A DNA stretch of 64,000 nt. Origin: Xanthomonas floridensis (GTDB taxonomy: Bacteria; Pseudomonadota; Gammaproteobacteria; Xanthomonadales; Xanthomonadaceae). This document shows positions 22,242-33,513 of this stretch, piece after piece (the first letter of the stretch is position 1; every line of letters begins with the position of its first letter). Position numbers and translations under genes: made by a program. Below the pieces are notes generated by a model. The model saw nothing but the letters and a program-made list of their open reading frames with translations, made no database searches and was not told the DNA's origin. The DNA lies in NCBI RefSeq assembly GCF_001642575.1, contig NZ_LXNG01000013.1, positions 57,431 through 121,430 on the forward strand. Direction: 5' to 3'.

Positions 22242-23158
22242 TGCGCCAGCTGCAACCGCGGCGACCGCCAGAACCGCCAGCGCTGCGTGCGTGCCAGCGA
22301 CAGCGTTTCGCCGTCCTGGAAATCCAGCACCAGCCGATCCAGCTCGCCGCGGGTCATCGCCGCCAGCAGCGGTGCCACTGCGTCGTCGCCGAATTGCTGC
22401 AACGAGCGCAGATGGCGCAGGTCCACCAGCGCATCCACGCGCTGCTCCCCCTGCGCATCGGCACCGGCTGCCAGGGCCAGCGCACGCAGCAGCGACTCGC
22501 GGCTGCGCACCTGGCGATGCGGCGATGTCACTGCCTGCGGCAACACGCCGCCGCCCCAAAACCACAGCGAGTTGATCGCCGGTTTGCCGCTGGCCACGCG
22601 CCCCTCATTCCAGGGATGTTGGTGCAGCACCACCTGCGCCTCGGTCAGCAGCGCGCGCCAGCGCCGGCCAAGATCGCCGGCCGGCAGATGGTCGAACAGG
22701 TCATCGCCGATCGCCACATCCGGCGGCACGAAGTCGGGCAGCTTGGCATCGGGCGAGAGCCGCAGATACCAGCGCGACGGCGTGGGGGCATCGAGCAGGA
22801 ATCCGGCGTCGCCGAACATCGGCTTGAGGATCGGCAGCAGCATTGCCAGATCTTCGGCGGTGGCGCCGAGCGCCTCGCCATAGCCCATCAGCCGCGCGCC
22901 CTGCATGTCCGGCACCACATAGGCCGGGTCGGCGCGCACCCAGGTGGCGCCAGCGGCATCGCCAGCGTCCAGCTGCCGCGTCAACGCGGCCACCGGCCAG
23001 TGCGACGGGGTCAGGGTGAAGTGGCGCTGCAGCTGCGCCACCTCGCCTGCCTCGGCGGCGTGCTGGTCGGCGCGCGCCAGCGCACGCGTCACCACCGCAT
23101 TGTCCAGGGCTCCGGGCAGGCGGCGTTTTTCCGGCAGCAGCAGCGTTGCGGTGGTCAT
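22238..23158 (-). CDS. rpfE: RpfE regulatory protein
   Basis: Protein of 306 residues matching RpfE of the Xanthomonas rpf cluster, a cytoplasmic protein annotated in places as phosphoglycerate-mutase-like. Visible landmarks are WVRADPAYVVPDMQGARLMG, the metal-like HQHPWNEGR and INSLWFWGGGVLP. The last two recur in proteobacterial relatives next to recJ. The biochemical activity is not established; mutants in X. campestris have altered extracellular enzyme and polysaccharide output. It lies 19 bp after greA and overlaps recJ by 4 nt. Confidence 0.9.
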   Translation of the reverse strand: MTTATLLLPEKRRLPGALDNAVVTRALARADQHAAEAGEVAQLQRHFTLTPSHWPVAALTRQLDAGDAAGATWVRADPAYVVPDMQGARLMGYGEALGATAEDLAMLLPILKPMFGDAGFLLDAPTPSRWYLRLSPDAKLPDFVPPDVAIGDDLFDHLPAGDLGRRWRALLTEAQVVLHQHPWNEGRVASGKPAINSLWFWGGGVLPQAVTSPHRQVRSRESLLRALALAAGADAQGEQRVDALVDLRHLRSLQQFGDDAVAPLLAAMTRGELDRLVLDFQDGETLSLARTQRWRFWRSPRLQLAQ

Positions 23159-23177
23159 CGCTCAGGCGTGCCTGCGA

Positions 23178-23650
23178 TCAATCCAGGTACGCGACGCTGA
23201 CCACTTCATATTCGCGCTGGCCAGCCGGCGCGTCGATGGTCACCGCATCGCCTTCCAGCTTGCCGATCAACGCGCGTGCCAGCGGCGAGGAGATCGCGAT
23301 CAGGCCCATCTTGATGTCGGCTTCCAGGTCGCCGACGATCTGATAGCGTTTTTCTTCGTCGGTCTCGACGTCGGCCAGCGTCACCGTGGCACCGAACACG
23401 ATCTTGCTGCCGGCACCCAGCTTGGTGATGTCGATGATCTCCGCGTGCGAGAGCTCGCCTTCGAGTTGCTTGATGCGGCCCTCGATGAAGCTCTGCTGCT
23501 CGCGCGCAGCGTGGTACTCGGCGTTTTCTTTCAGATCGCCGTGCGCGCGCGCCTCGGCGATCGCGGCGATCACCGCCGGACGCTTGACCGATTTCAGTTG
23601 ATCCAGTTCCTCGCGCAAGCGCTGCGCGCCCTTGGATGTCATGGGTGCTC

Positions 23651-23654
<4 letters not shown>
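23178..23654 (-). CDS. greA: Transcription elongation factor GreA
   Basis: Protein of 158 residues that rescues backtracked RNA polymerase by stimulating transcript cleavage. The N-terminal coiled coil carries the acidic tip [18 protein letters not shown] (about 37-54), followed by the FKBP-like domain ([27 protein letters not shown]). The start MRAPM has GGAGC 8 nt upstream and overlaps the carB stop by 4 nt, implying coupled translation. Confidence 0.97.
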
Positions 23655-26893
<3,239 letters not shown>

Positions 26894-26901
26894 GGGGGTC
26901 C

Positions 26902-27345
26902 TCAGTAAAGTCGGTCCTGCCACGCTGCGGGAGCGCGCCAGGTGATCTGGTCGGGCGATCGGGCATCGATCGCGCCATGGTCGACCGCGGCGCGAACCTC
27001 TCGCTGCATCGCGGCCCAGCTTGGAGCGGCCGCGCCGATACGCGCGCCGATCGCATTGTTGTGGGCATCCATCGCCCGGCTGGCATTGCCCTGCCCGCCG
27101 CGCTCCATGACCGCCGTGACCAGATCCACGCAGCGCGGGGACAAGGTGTAGGCGACGATGGCGCTTGCAAGGCTGTGTCGATAGGCATCGGCCGGCCCGT
27201 TGCGTCCGCCCGCCAGGCCGGCGCCGAGCCACTGCGCATACACCGCAATCAGCACGAACGCCGGATAGGCAGCCAGCACCAGCGCCGCCAACACGATCAC
27301 ACGCCAGCGGCGCGGTCGCGACGGCAGGGCCAGCGCGGCCTTCAT
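26902..27345 (-). CDS. Small membrane protein between carA and carB (DUF6973-like)
   Basis: Protein of 147 residues with one N-terminal membrane segment ([25 protein letters not shown]) and a soluble part containing [16 protein letters not shown] and [13 protein letters not shown]. The His/Asn pattern resembles DUF6973-type domains (RHxxxS...DxHNNxxG), an uncharacterised and possibly metal-binding group. This identification is tentative. Its ATG overlaps the carA stop by 1 nt (TGATG) and carB follows after 8 bp, so it is fully embedded in the car operon. Confidence 0.8.
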   Translation of the reverse strand: MKAALALPSRPRRWRVIVLAALVLAAYPAFVLIAVYAQWLGAGLAGGRNGPADAYRHSLASAIVAYTLSPRCVDLVTAVMERGGQGNASRAMDAHNNAIGARIGAAAPSWAAMQREVRAAVDHGAIDARSPDQITWRAPAAWQDRLY

Positions 27346-28499
27346 CAGGCCGTGGCCGCCATCAGCGCAGTGAACCGATCGAACAACGGCCCCACATCGC
27401 GCGGGCCCGGCGATGCTTCCGGGTGGCCCTGGAACGAGAACGCCGGTGCGTCGGTCAGCGCGATGCCCTGATTGGTGCCATCGAACAACGAGCGATGGGT
27501 CACGCGCACGTTGGCTGGCAGCGTGCTCTCATCGACCGCAAAGCCATGGTTCTGCGAGGTGATCATCACCCGACCGCCATCCAGATCCTGCACCGGGTGA
27601 TTGGCGCCGTGGTGGCCGGTGGTCATCTTCACCGTCCTGGCGCCAGCAGCCAGTGCCAGCAACTGATGCCCCAGGCAGATGCCGAAGGTCGGGACCTTCC
27701 TGGCGACCAGCTCCCTGATCGCGGCGATGGCGTAATCGCAGGGCTCCGGATCACCGGGGCCATTGGACAGGAACACGCCGTCCGGATTCATCGCCAGCAC
27801 CTCGGCCACCGGGGTCTGCGCCGGCACCACGGTGACATCGCAGCCGCGCTCGGCGAGCATGCGCAGGATGTTGATCTTGACGCCATAGTCGTACGCAACG
27901 ACCTTGAATGTTTGCCCCTGTGCGGACGTTCCAGCATTCAAGGCGCCGAGGCCGAGGAAGGCATCGGAGTTCAGATCCAGCGAGCCTTCCTGCCAGGTGT
28001 AGCTGGTCTCAGTCGAGACCACCTTGGCCAGGTCCATGCCTTTCAGGCCGGGGAACTTGCGCGCGGCGTCCAGTGCCTTTTCCACGTCGATCTCGCCGGC
28101 CATCAGCGCCCCGTTCTGGGCGCCCTTCTCGCGCAGCAGACGGGTCAGCTTGCGGGTATCGATGCCGGAGATGGCGACCACGCCGCGGGCCTGCAGCCAT
28201 TCCGGCAAGGCCACCTGGCTGCGCCAGTTGCTGGGGCGGCGCGGCACATCGCGCACGATCAGGCCGGCGGCCCAGATCTTGCGGGCCTCATCGTCCTGAT
28301 CGGTAAAACCGGTATTGCCGATGTGCGGATAGGTCAGCGTGACCATCTGGCGGGCGTAGGAGGGATCGGTCAGGACTTCCTGGTAACCGGTCATGGCGGT
28401 GTTGAACACCACTTCGCCGACGGAAAGCCCGTTGGCGCCTACGGATTCGCCCTCGAACACGGTGCCGTCTTCGAGGACAAGGATTGCGGGTTGGGTCAC
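27345..28499 (-). CDS. carA: Carbamoyl-phosphate synthase small subunit
   Basis: Glutamine amidotransferase subunit of 384 residues that supplies ammonia to CarB. The N-terminal domain starts [19 protein letters not shown]; the class I amidotransferase domain has the nucleophile Cys in [15 protein letters not shown] (about residue 268) and the HPEASPGP catalytic His/Glu near the end. The GTG at 28499 is chosen because the family starts right there and codons further up lie in the leader. A promoter lies about 110 bp upstream. Confidence 0.96.
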   Translation of the reverse strand: MTQPAILVLEDGTVFEGESVGANGLSVGEVVFNTAMTGYQEVLTDPSYARQMVTLTYPHIGNTGFTDQDDEARKIWAAGLIVRDVPRRPSNWRSQVALPEWLQARGVVAISGIDTRKLTRLLREKGAQNGALMAGEIDVEKALDAARKFPGLKGMDLAKVVSTETSYTWQEGSLDLNSDAFLGLGALNAGTSAQGQTFKVVAYDYGVKINILRMLAERGCDVTVVPAQTPVAEVLAMNPDGVFLSNGPGDPEPCDYAIAAIRELVARKVPTFGICLGHQLLALAAGARTVKMTTGHHGANHPVQDLDGGRVMITSQNHGFAVDESTLPANVRVTHRSLFDGTNQGIALTDAPAFSFQGHPEASPGPRDVGPLFDRFTALMAATA

Positions 28500-28615
28500 G
28501 TGGGGTCTCGCTCTGGCTGCCTGGGACTCCGATGCGCTTCCGGCCAAATTCCGGTTGCAGCAAAGCGCGGACGCGGTGCTGGGGACCGGTCCGACGCTGG
28601 TTCGGGCAAGCGAGA

Positions 28616-28644
28616 ATTGTAATGGCAAGTGCTCCGGCTTGCCA
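28616..28644 (-). promoter_or_regulatory. Candidate sigma-70 promoter of the car operon
   Basis: On the minus strand TGGCAA (28639-28644), a 17-bp spacer, then TACAAT (28616-28621). Predicted transcripts start near 28609, giving a leader of about 110 nt before the carA GTG. No clear attenuator was recognised in that leader. Confidence 0.6.
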
Positions 28645-28738
28645 GCCTGACGAGCGAGACCAGCGCCTGCACGGCGGCGCACCCGCATGAATACGCGGCA
28701 CGTACCGCGCGTGTGCGTTCACACGCGGTTGCGCTGCG

Positions 28739-29455
28739 CTACAGCACCAGGTCGCGCACCCGGTAACTGCCGGCAGGCCGGCCGATCAGGCGCTTGGCGG
28801 CATGCAGCGCGCCACGCGCGAAGATGTCGCGGTTGGTGGCCCGGTGCACCAGCTCCACCCGCTCGCCCAGCCCGGTGAACTGCACCGTATGCTCGCCGAC
28901 GATGTCGCCGGCACGCAGGCTGGCAAAGCGCGGCTGCGCACCGCTGCCGGTGGCCGCCTCGCCCAACGTCAGTGCGGTCCCGGATGGCGCGTCCTGCTTG
29001 TGCACGTGATGCGCTTCGACGATGTCGCAATCCCATCCTGGCAAGGTACCGGCGGCGCGCTCGACCAGCTCGGTGAGCACCGCCACGCCCAGGCTGAAGT
29101 TGGATGCCCACACCAGCGGAATCTGTTGCGCCGCCTCCAGCAATGCCGACCGCTGCGCCTCGTCCAGCCCGGTGGTGCCGGACACCAGCGGTCTGCCGCG
29201 CTGCGCGCACAACGCCAGGATCGGCGCAAAGCCCTGCGGCAAACTGAAATCGATCGCCACATCGAAGGCCGGCGCGCCGCCCAGCTCGCTGGCGGCGAAG
29301 AACGGCACGCCGTCCACCACCCGCTGCGCAGGCGAGCGCCCCACCACTGCACCGACGACCTGCAAGGCCTCGTCTTCAGCCGCCAGGCGCAGCAAGGCCT
29401 TGCCCATCCGCCCGGAGGCGCCGTGGATCAACACTTTTACAGGGGACGTTGTCAT
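28739..29455 (-). CDS. dapB: 4-hydroxy-tetrahydrodipicolinate reductase
   Basis: Enzyme of 238 residues in the lysine/diaminopimelate pathway. The NAD(P) loop IHGASGRMGKALL is at residues 10-22, and the substrate site HHVHKQDAPSGTALTLGEA is near 150-168, with the paired His and Lys expected for DapB. VSGTTGLDE is also typical. It lies 239 bp upstream of carA on the same strand; the car promoter between them suggests separate control. No strong ribosome binding site is visible. Confidence 0.96.
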   Translation of the reverse strand: MTTSPVKVLIHGASGRMGKALLRLAAEDEALQVVGAVVGRSPAQRVVDGVPFFAASELGGAPAFDVAIDFSLPQGFAPILALCAQRGRPLVSGTTGLDEAQRSALLEAAQQIPLVWASNFSLGVAVLTELVERAAGTLPGWDCDIVEAHHVHKQDAPSGTALTLGEAATGSGAQPRFASLRAGDIVGEHTVQFTGLGERVELVHRATNRDIFARGALHAAKRLIGRPAGSYRVRDLVL

Positions 29456-30087
29456 GCCCGCAGGCTAGCGAGGCTGCGGGGGTTGTACAAGGTGCTGGGA
29501 TTCGGGATTCGGGATTCGGGATTCGGGAATCGGGAATCGGAAAGCATGAGGCCTGAAGCCGCGTGTAGATGCAGGAGCTGTTTTGGAGTTGGCTGCGGGG
29601 CCTGGGCTGATGGCGGATGATTTGCTCGTCACTTGGGTTTGCGGTTGATCAGTCGCTTGGCGATCGAGGATCGCGCGTTTGGACTGCCCATGCCTGCGCC
29701 GGGCTGGCAGCGGTCAGCGTGTGGTGATGTGTTGGAAAGCGCGCATTGCGCGCCGCTGCAGAGCGCGCTTGCGAGAGAGCACTGCGGGCGCTGGCTGGAG
29801 TGTATGCGCCGTGTCGGCGCGGCAGCGTGCGGGACGACGTTGTTGCGACGGTGGTTCGGTGTGCGGTGCGCTGGTGGTTTAGCGCCAGCCCATGAACGAG
29901 CCGCATCAATCGAGACAATCCGCGTGGGCGCTGTCAGCACCGCTACCTGAAGCGGGCTACAGAACGCGGCGAGCAGTCGTCTGTTGGGTGTGGACGGAGC
30001 GCAGCATTCGAAGTGGAGAAGTGGCCTGCCGATGGCGGGCACCGCCGTACCCGCATGGCTGTCGAGTAACCGCGTTGTCAGCTGGCC
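29456..30087. other. Gene-free stretch with GGGATTC heptamer repeats
   Basis: No convincing gene. At 29497-29541 a 7-bp unit (GGGATTC, drifting to GGGAATC) is repeated six to seven times in tandem; the same motif family occurs before efpL at 38821-38918. A GCGCGCATTGCGCGC palindrome lies near 29738. The remaining frames show no recognisable protein. Confidence 0.7.
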
Positions 30088-30807
30088 TCAGTCTTCCACG
30101 CCATCCAGGCGTTTGCTCCAGCTTTCGACCTGGCTGCGTTGCAGGCGGCGTTCGAACAAGATGCGCCACGACGGCACCAACGGCAGCGTCAGCACCTCGG
30201 CGATGGCGGTTTCGTCCACCGCGCGTGCGTAGAGCAGGTGTTGCAGGCGCGACAGCGACCAGTGTGGATGCGGACGTGCCTGCAAGGCCAGGATGTCGCC
30301 TGCAGCCACGATGCCGGATTGCAGCACGCGGTAGTACCAGCCGGTACGGCCGGTGTCCTGTACCCGGCGTGCCATGTCGCGCACGCCGAAACGGTCCGAG
30401 AGTTTCCAGCACGGCTGGCGCACTTGCGACACCTCCACCACCGCCGTGCCCAACGCGAAGCGATCGCCCAGGCAAATATCGGCTTCGGTCAGCCCGACGG
30501 TGCTCAGGTTCTCGCCGAAGGCACCGGCGTTCTCCAGCAATGCATGCGCACCGAGTTCGCTGCGCCAGGCGGCGTAGTGGTCGCGCGGATAGTGGTGGAT
30601 GGCCTTGTCCGGCCCGCCATGAACGCGGCGGTCGCCCTGCTCGTCGCCATCCAGCCCGTGAATGCCCACCCGCACCGGCCCGGGCACCGCACGCTTGTCG
30701 ATGGCGCTGCGCGTGCCGGGGCGGCTGAAATCGCACGCCACGCCAATGGCCACGCTGTCGATCGGCGTGGACGATGGCGTCTGCGCTGTCTTTGCGGATG
30801 CCGTCAT
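30088..30807 (-). CDS. MOSC-domain protein, YiiM-like
   Basis: Protein of 239 residues with a MOSC beta-barrel domain: VHGGPDKAIHHYPRDHYAAW, GAFGENLSTVGLTEADICLGD, then the conserved Cys in SQVRQPCWKL. MOSC proteins carry sulphur or molybdenum cofactor chemistry; YiiM confers resistance to N-hydroxylated bases. It extends past the usual domain with a C-terminal PHWSLSRLQHLLYAR segment, as in YiiM. The ATG overlaps the stop of the aminotransferase gene (ATGA), so the two are co-translated. Confidence 0.88.
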   Translation of the reverse strand: MTASAKTAQTPSSTPIDSVAIGVACDFSRPGTRSAIDKRAVPGPVRVGIHGLDGDEQGDRRVHGGPDKAIHHYPRDHYAAWRSELGAHALLENAGAFGENLSTVGLTEADICLGDRFALGTAVVEVSQVRQPCWKLSDRFGVRDMARRVQDTGRTGWYYRVLQSGIVAAGDILALQARPHPHWSLSRLQHLLYARAVDETAIAEVLTLPLVPSWRILFERRLQRSQVESWSKRLDGVED

Positions 30808-32006
30808 GCACCCTGCCCTGGCAGCTCGGCCAATGCCTCGCGCAACACCTCGCCCAGCACCTGAATGCCGGCGTCGATCTTTTCGGCCGGCACGGTCACG
30901 AACGACAGGCGCAAGGTGTTGGCCTGCGGCAAGGTGGCGAAGAACGGCGCACCTGGCACAAAGGCAACGTTGCGTGCGATGGCGCGCGCCAGCAGCGCCG
31001 TGCCGTCCAGCCCTGGCGGCAGGCTGACCCACAGGAACATCCCGCCTTCGGGGCGGTTCCATTGCACCTGTTCCGGGAAGTGCAGGTCCAGCGCTTCCAG
31101 CATCAGGCTGCATTGGCGCGCGTAGAGCGCGCGAATCTGCGGGATATGGGTGTCGAGAAAATCGTCCTGCAAGGTCTGATACACCACGCGCTGGGTGAAC
31201 GATGGCGTATGCAGATCGGCTGCCTGCTTGGCCTGGATCAGCTTGCCCAGCACCGCCTCCGGCGCAACCACGTAACCCAGTCGCAAGCCCGGCGCGAGCA
31301 CCTTGGAGAACGACCCCATGTAGATGACGCCTTCGGGGTTCATCGACAACAGGCTCGGCAGCGGCTCACCGCTGTAATACAACTCGCCATACGGATCGTC
31401 TTCGACAATCGGCACGCCTGCCCGCGCAGCACGCTCCACCAGCGCCTGGCGCCGGGCCAGCGGCAGACGGCGGCCGGTGGGATTCTGGAAGTTGGGCAGG
31501 CAGTACAGAAAGCGTGCATCGGCCAGCAGGGCCGGATCCAGTGCATCCACCACCACGCCCTCCTCGTCCGACGGCATGCCGACGAAGCTTGGCTGGAACA
31601 GCGAAAACGCCTGCAATGCGCCGAGGTAGCTCGGCGTCTCCACCAGCACCTTGCTGCCTTCGTCGATGAACACCTTGCCTAGCAGGTCCAGGCCCTGCTG
31701 CGACCCGGTGGTGATCAGCACCTGGCTGGGCCGAATGCTGGTGCCATCGCGGCTCAGGCGCGCAGCCACCCACTCGCGCAGCGGCGCATAGCCTTCGGTC
31801 GGGCCGTATTGCAACGCGGCCTGCGGCGCATCGCGCAAGACCTGGTCGCTGGCCGCGCGCATGCGCTCCACCGGAAAGGTGGCCGGCGATGGCAGGCCAC
31901 CGGCGAAGGAAATGACCTCCGGGCGCTCGGTCACCTTGAGAATTTCGCGAATCGCCGAACTGGTCAGCGCCTGCGCACGTCGGGAAATCTGGAAGGAAGT
32001 GGTCAT
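30804..32006 (-). CDS. PLP-dependent aminotransferase, class I/II
   Basis: Protein of 400 residues, fold-type I. It has the N-terminal FAGGLPSPATFP, YGPTEGYAPLREW and TTGSQQGLDLLGK, then NFQNPTGRRL, EDDPYGELYYSG and the PLP lysine in MGSFSKVLAPGLRLGYV. Relatives include LysN/2-aminoadipate and other MocR-like domain transaminases, so the exact substrate is uncertain. No Shine-Dalgarno is visible; TATGCT at 32013-32018 (minus strand) lies 6 nt before the ATG, hinting at a leaderless transcript. Confidence 0.88.
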   Translation of the reverse strand: MTTSFQISRRAQALTSSAIREILKVTERPEVISFAGGLPSPATFPVERMRAASDQVLRDAPQAALQYGPTEGYAPLREWVAARLSRDGTSIRPSQVLITTGSQQGLDLLGKVFIDEGSKVLVETPSYLGALQAFSLFQPSFVGMPSDEEGVVVDALDPALLADARFLYCLPNFQNPTGRRLPLARRQALVERAARAGVPIVEDDPYGELYYSGEPLPSLLSMNPEGVIYMGSFSKVLAPGLRLGYVVAPEAVLGKLIQAKQAADLHTPSFTQRVVYQTLQDDFLDTHIPQIRALYARQCSLMLEALDLHFPEQVQWNRPEGGMFLWVSLPPGLDGTALLARAIARNVAFVPGAPFFATLPQANTLRLSFVTVPAEKIDAGIQVLGEVLREALAELPGQGA

Positions 32007-32696
32007 GGCATAAGCATACCCAACGGCCGCTGCGCAGGTGCTGTGCACTGCAGCGTGCGCTGGCATCGCCGGACCCGTCAGGCGGCAACGGAGAAAACGT
32101 TCGGCACCGTCTGCAAAGGCCATGCGTCAACGACCTGCACTGACGGCGATTGGAACAAGCGCAGCTGCAAGCAGTCTGCACAGCGAACAGCCGGACGCCG
32201 GCGGCCTCGGAGTCGGCGTGCTCGTAATCGGCATCATCGTAATCGGCATGCGCCAGTCGTACACCACAGCCGTGAACTCGTCGTCCACGCCCCACTTGGT
32301 CACTGCTCGCCATGCGCCAGTGCAATAGACAGCGTCAGCGCCCAGCGCCGCCTCAACAGATCAGCCGGCATGGGAGCGCACTGCGCGGCGAGCTTTCCTG
32401 GGAACCCAGCCACTGACGCATCCAGGCAACCAGACAACATCGGCGGGCAGGATCACGGCGCAGACCTTGGGAGCTCAGGCAGCCGGCTCCCGCTACGCAC
32501 ATCGCGAGTCGGCCAGCAAGCGCAGCCACTACCGATGCCTGCGGTCGCCATCGCGCGGCAGCGCGCATTCAATCAATCGAAAATACGCCATCCGCCGCAT
32601 CTGCAGGCGGCATCGCGCTTCCAGCGCCAAACCCGCAGCGGCAGGCCTGGATCCACGCCGACGATCCGAAGCCCCGCCGCTAGTGCGGGCACCCGG
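32007..32696. other. Gene-free stretch
   Basis: About 690 bp without a convincing gene on either strand. Only a short direct repeat (GTAATCGGCAT twice near 32225-32250) was noticed. It may hold upstream signals of the aminotransferase gene. Confidence 0.55.
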
Positions 32697-33197
32697 CTAT
32701 TGGTAAGCCGGCCCGACCCAGGCGGTGCCCTCGCTGCGCGTAATCAACGTTTTCCAGCGTTTGCGAATCAGCTTGTCACGCGAGCGGAAGGTCATGCGCA
32801 TGCCCGGCAGGCCGAGCGTGGCGCGCGTTTCCACCATCGCCGACTGCTCGTCGGGCGCAATCTCGATCTTGGTGATCGTCTGCTTGTAGTCGATTAGTTC
32901 TTCCGGCTCCGCCACATGCCGCATCTGGCTCAGCACCTGCGCCCATTCGCCGTTGGATTTGCAGTATTTGGCGCGGTTGGTGGTCTCGCGCTTCTGGTGG
33001 GAATCCATGCGGTACAGGACCACCATTTCGAATTCCGGCGCCGTCATCTTGCACAGGGCCTCGCCATCCTGCCCCATCATCGCCTTGTCCTGGGCGGCGT
33101 AGAAATCGCGCACCTGTTTTTCGTCCAGCGAGTTACCGCCGTAGTTGTACAGCCCGGCCACCGCGGCCAGGATCGCCAGCAACACCAGCAAACGCAT
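32697..33197 (-). CDS. Hypothetical protein with N-terminal membrane anchor
   Basis: Protein of 166 residues starting MRLLVLLAILAAVAGLYNYGG, an uncleaved signal-anchor or signal peptide, then a soluble part (VRDFYAAQDKAMMGQDGEALCKMTAPEFEMVV...) ending ITRSEGTAWVGPAYQ. Two cysteines (about 50 and 80) could form a disulphide. It looks like an NTF2-like periplasmic protein, but no family is recognised. ATG at 33197 is chosen because AGGGGG lies 6 nt upstream; the ATG at 33203 abuts it. Confidence 0.7.
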   Translation of the reverse strand: MRLLVLLAILAAVAGLYNYGGNSLDEKQVRDFYAAQDKAMMGQDGEALCKMTAPEFEMVVLYRMDSHQKRETTNRAKYCKSNGEWAQVLSQMRHVAEPEELIDYKQTITKIEIAPDEQSAMVETRATLGLPGMRMTFRSRDKLIRKRWKTLITRSEGTAWVGPAYQ

Positions 33198-33257
33198 TCC
33201 CATCCCCCTGTCATGCCGCGTCCTGCGGCCGCGCAAGTGTAGCCGAGGTTGCGTGCG

Positions 33258-33512
33258 TCAGTGCTTGCGTGACGGCGTCGGGCCGCAACTGTCGCAACCG
33301 CCGCAGGACGCGCCGCCCTGCGTGGCCGGCGGTGCGATGCGGCGGCCGAGTCCGTGCATCCAGGCCGGCCGGCCGGCGCGCAGCAGAGCGAGCGCAAGCG
33401 ACCCGCGCAGGCGGCGCAAGATGCCGGGAAACTGCTTCTTCATCACCACCCACAGGCTGAGCAGCACCGCGACCGCGATGACCAGGTATTGCAGGGTGAG
33501 CGACAGGTCCAT
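33258..33512 (-). CDS. Small FeoB-associated membrane protein (DUF6587-like)
   Basis: Protein of 84 residues with one membrane segment (YLVIAVAVLLSLWVVMKKQFP) and a C-terminal cysteine motif CGGCDSCGP. It begins 1 bp after the feoB stop, the usual place of FeoC or small Cys-rich FeoB-associated proteins. The CxxCxxC cluster could bind iron or a Fe-S cluster, but this is inference. It lacks the winged-helix fold of enterobacterial FeoC. Confidence 0.78.
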   Translation of the reverse strand: MDLSLTLQYLVIAVAVLLSLWVVMKKQFPGILRRLRGSLALALLRAGRPAWMHGLGRRIAPPATQGGASCGGCDSCGPTPSRKH

Positions 33513-33513
33513 C

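Noticed and set aside
28500..28738. Pyrimidine or arginine attenuator in the car leader
   Set aside because: No clear terminator/antiterminator pair or leader peptide could be supported by eye.
29633..29950. Frame of 105 residues in the dapB-MOSC gap
   Set aside because: No ribosome binding site, domain, or coding-like pattern; similar frames exist on the other strand.
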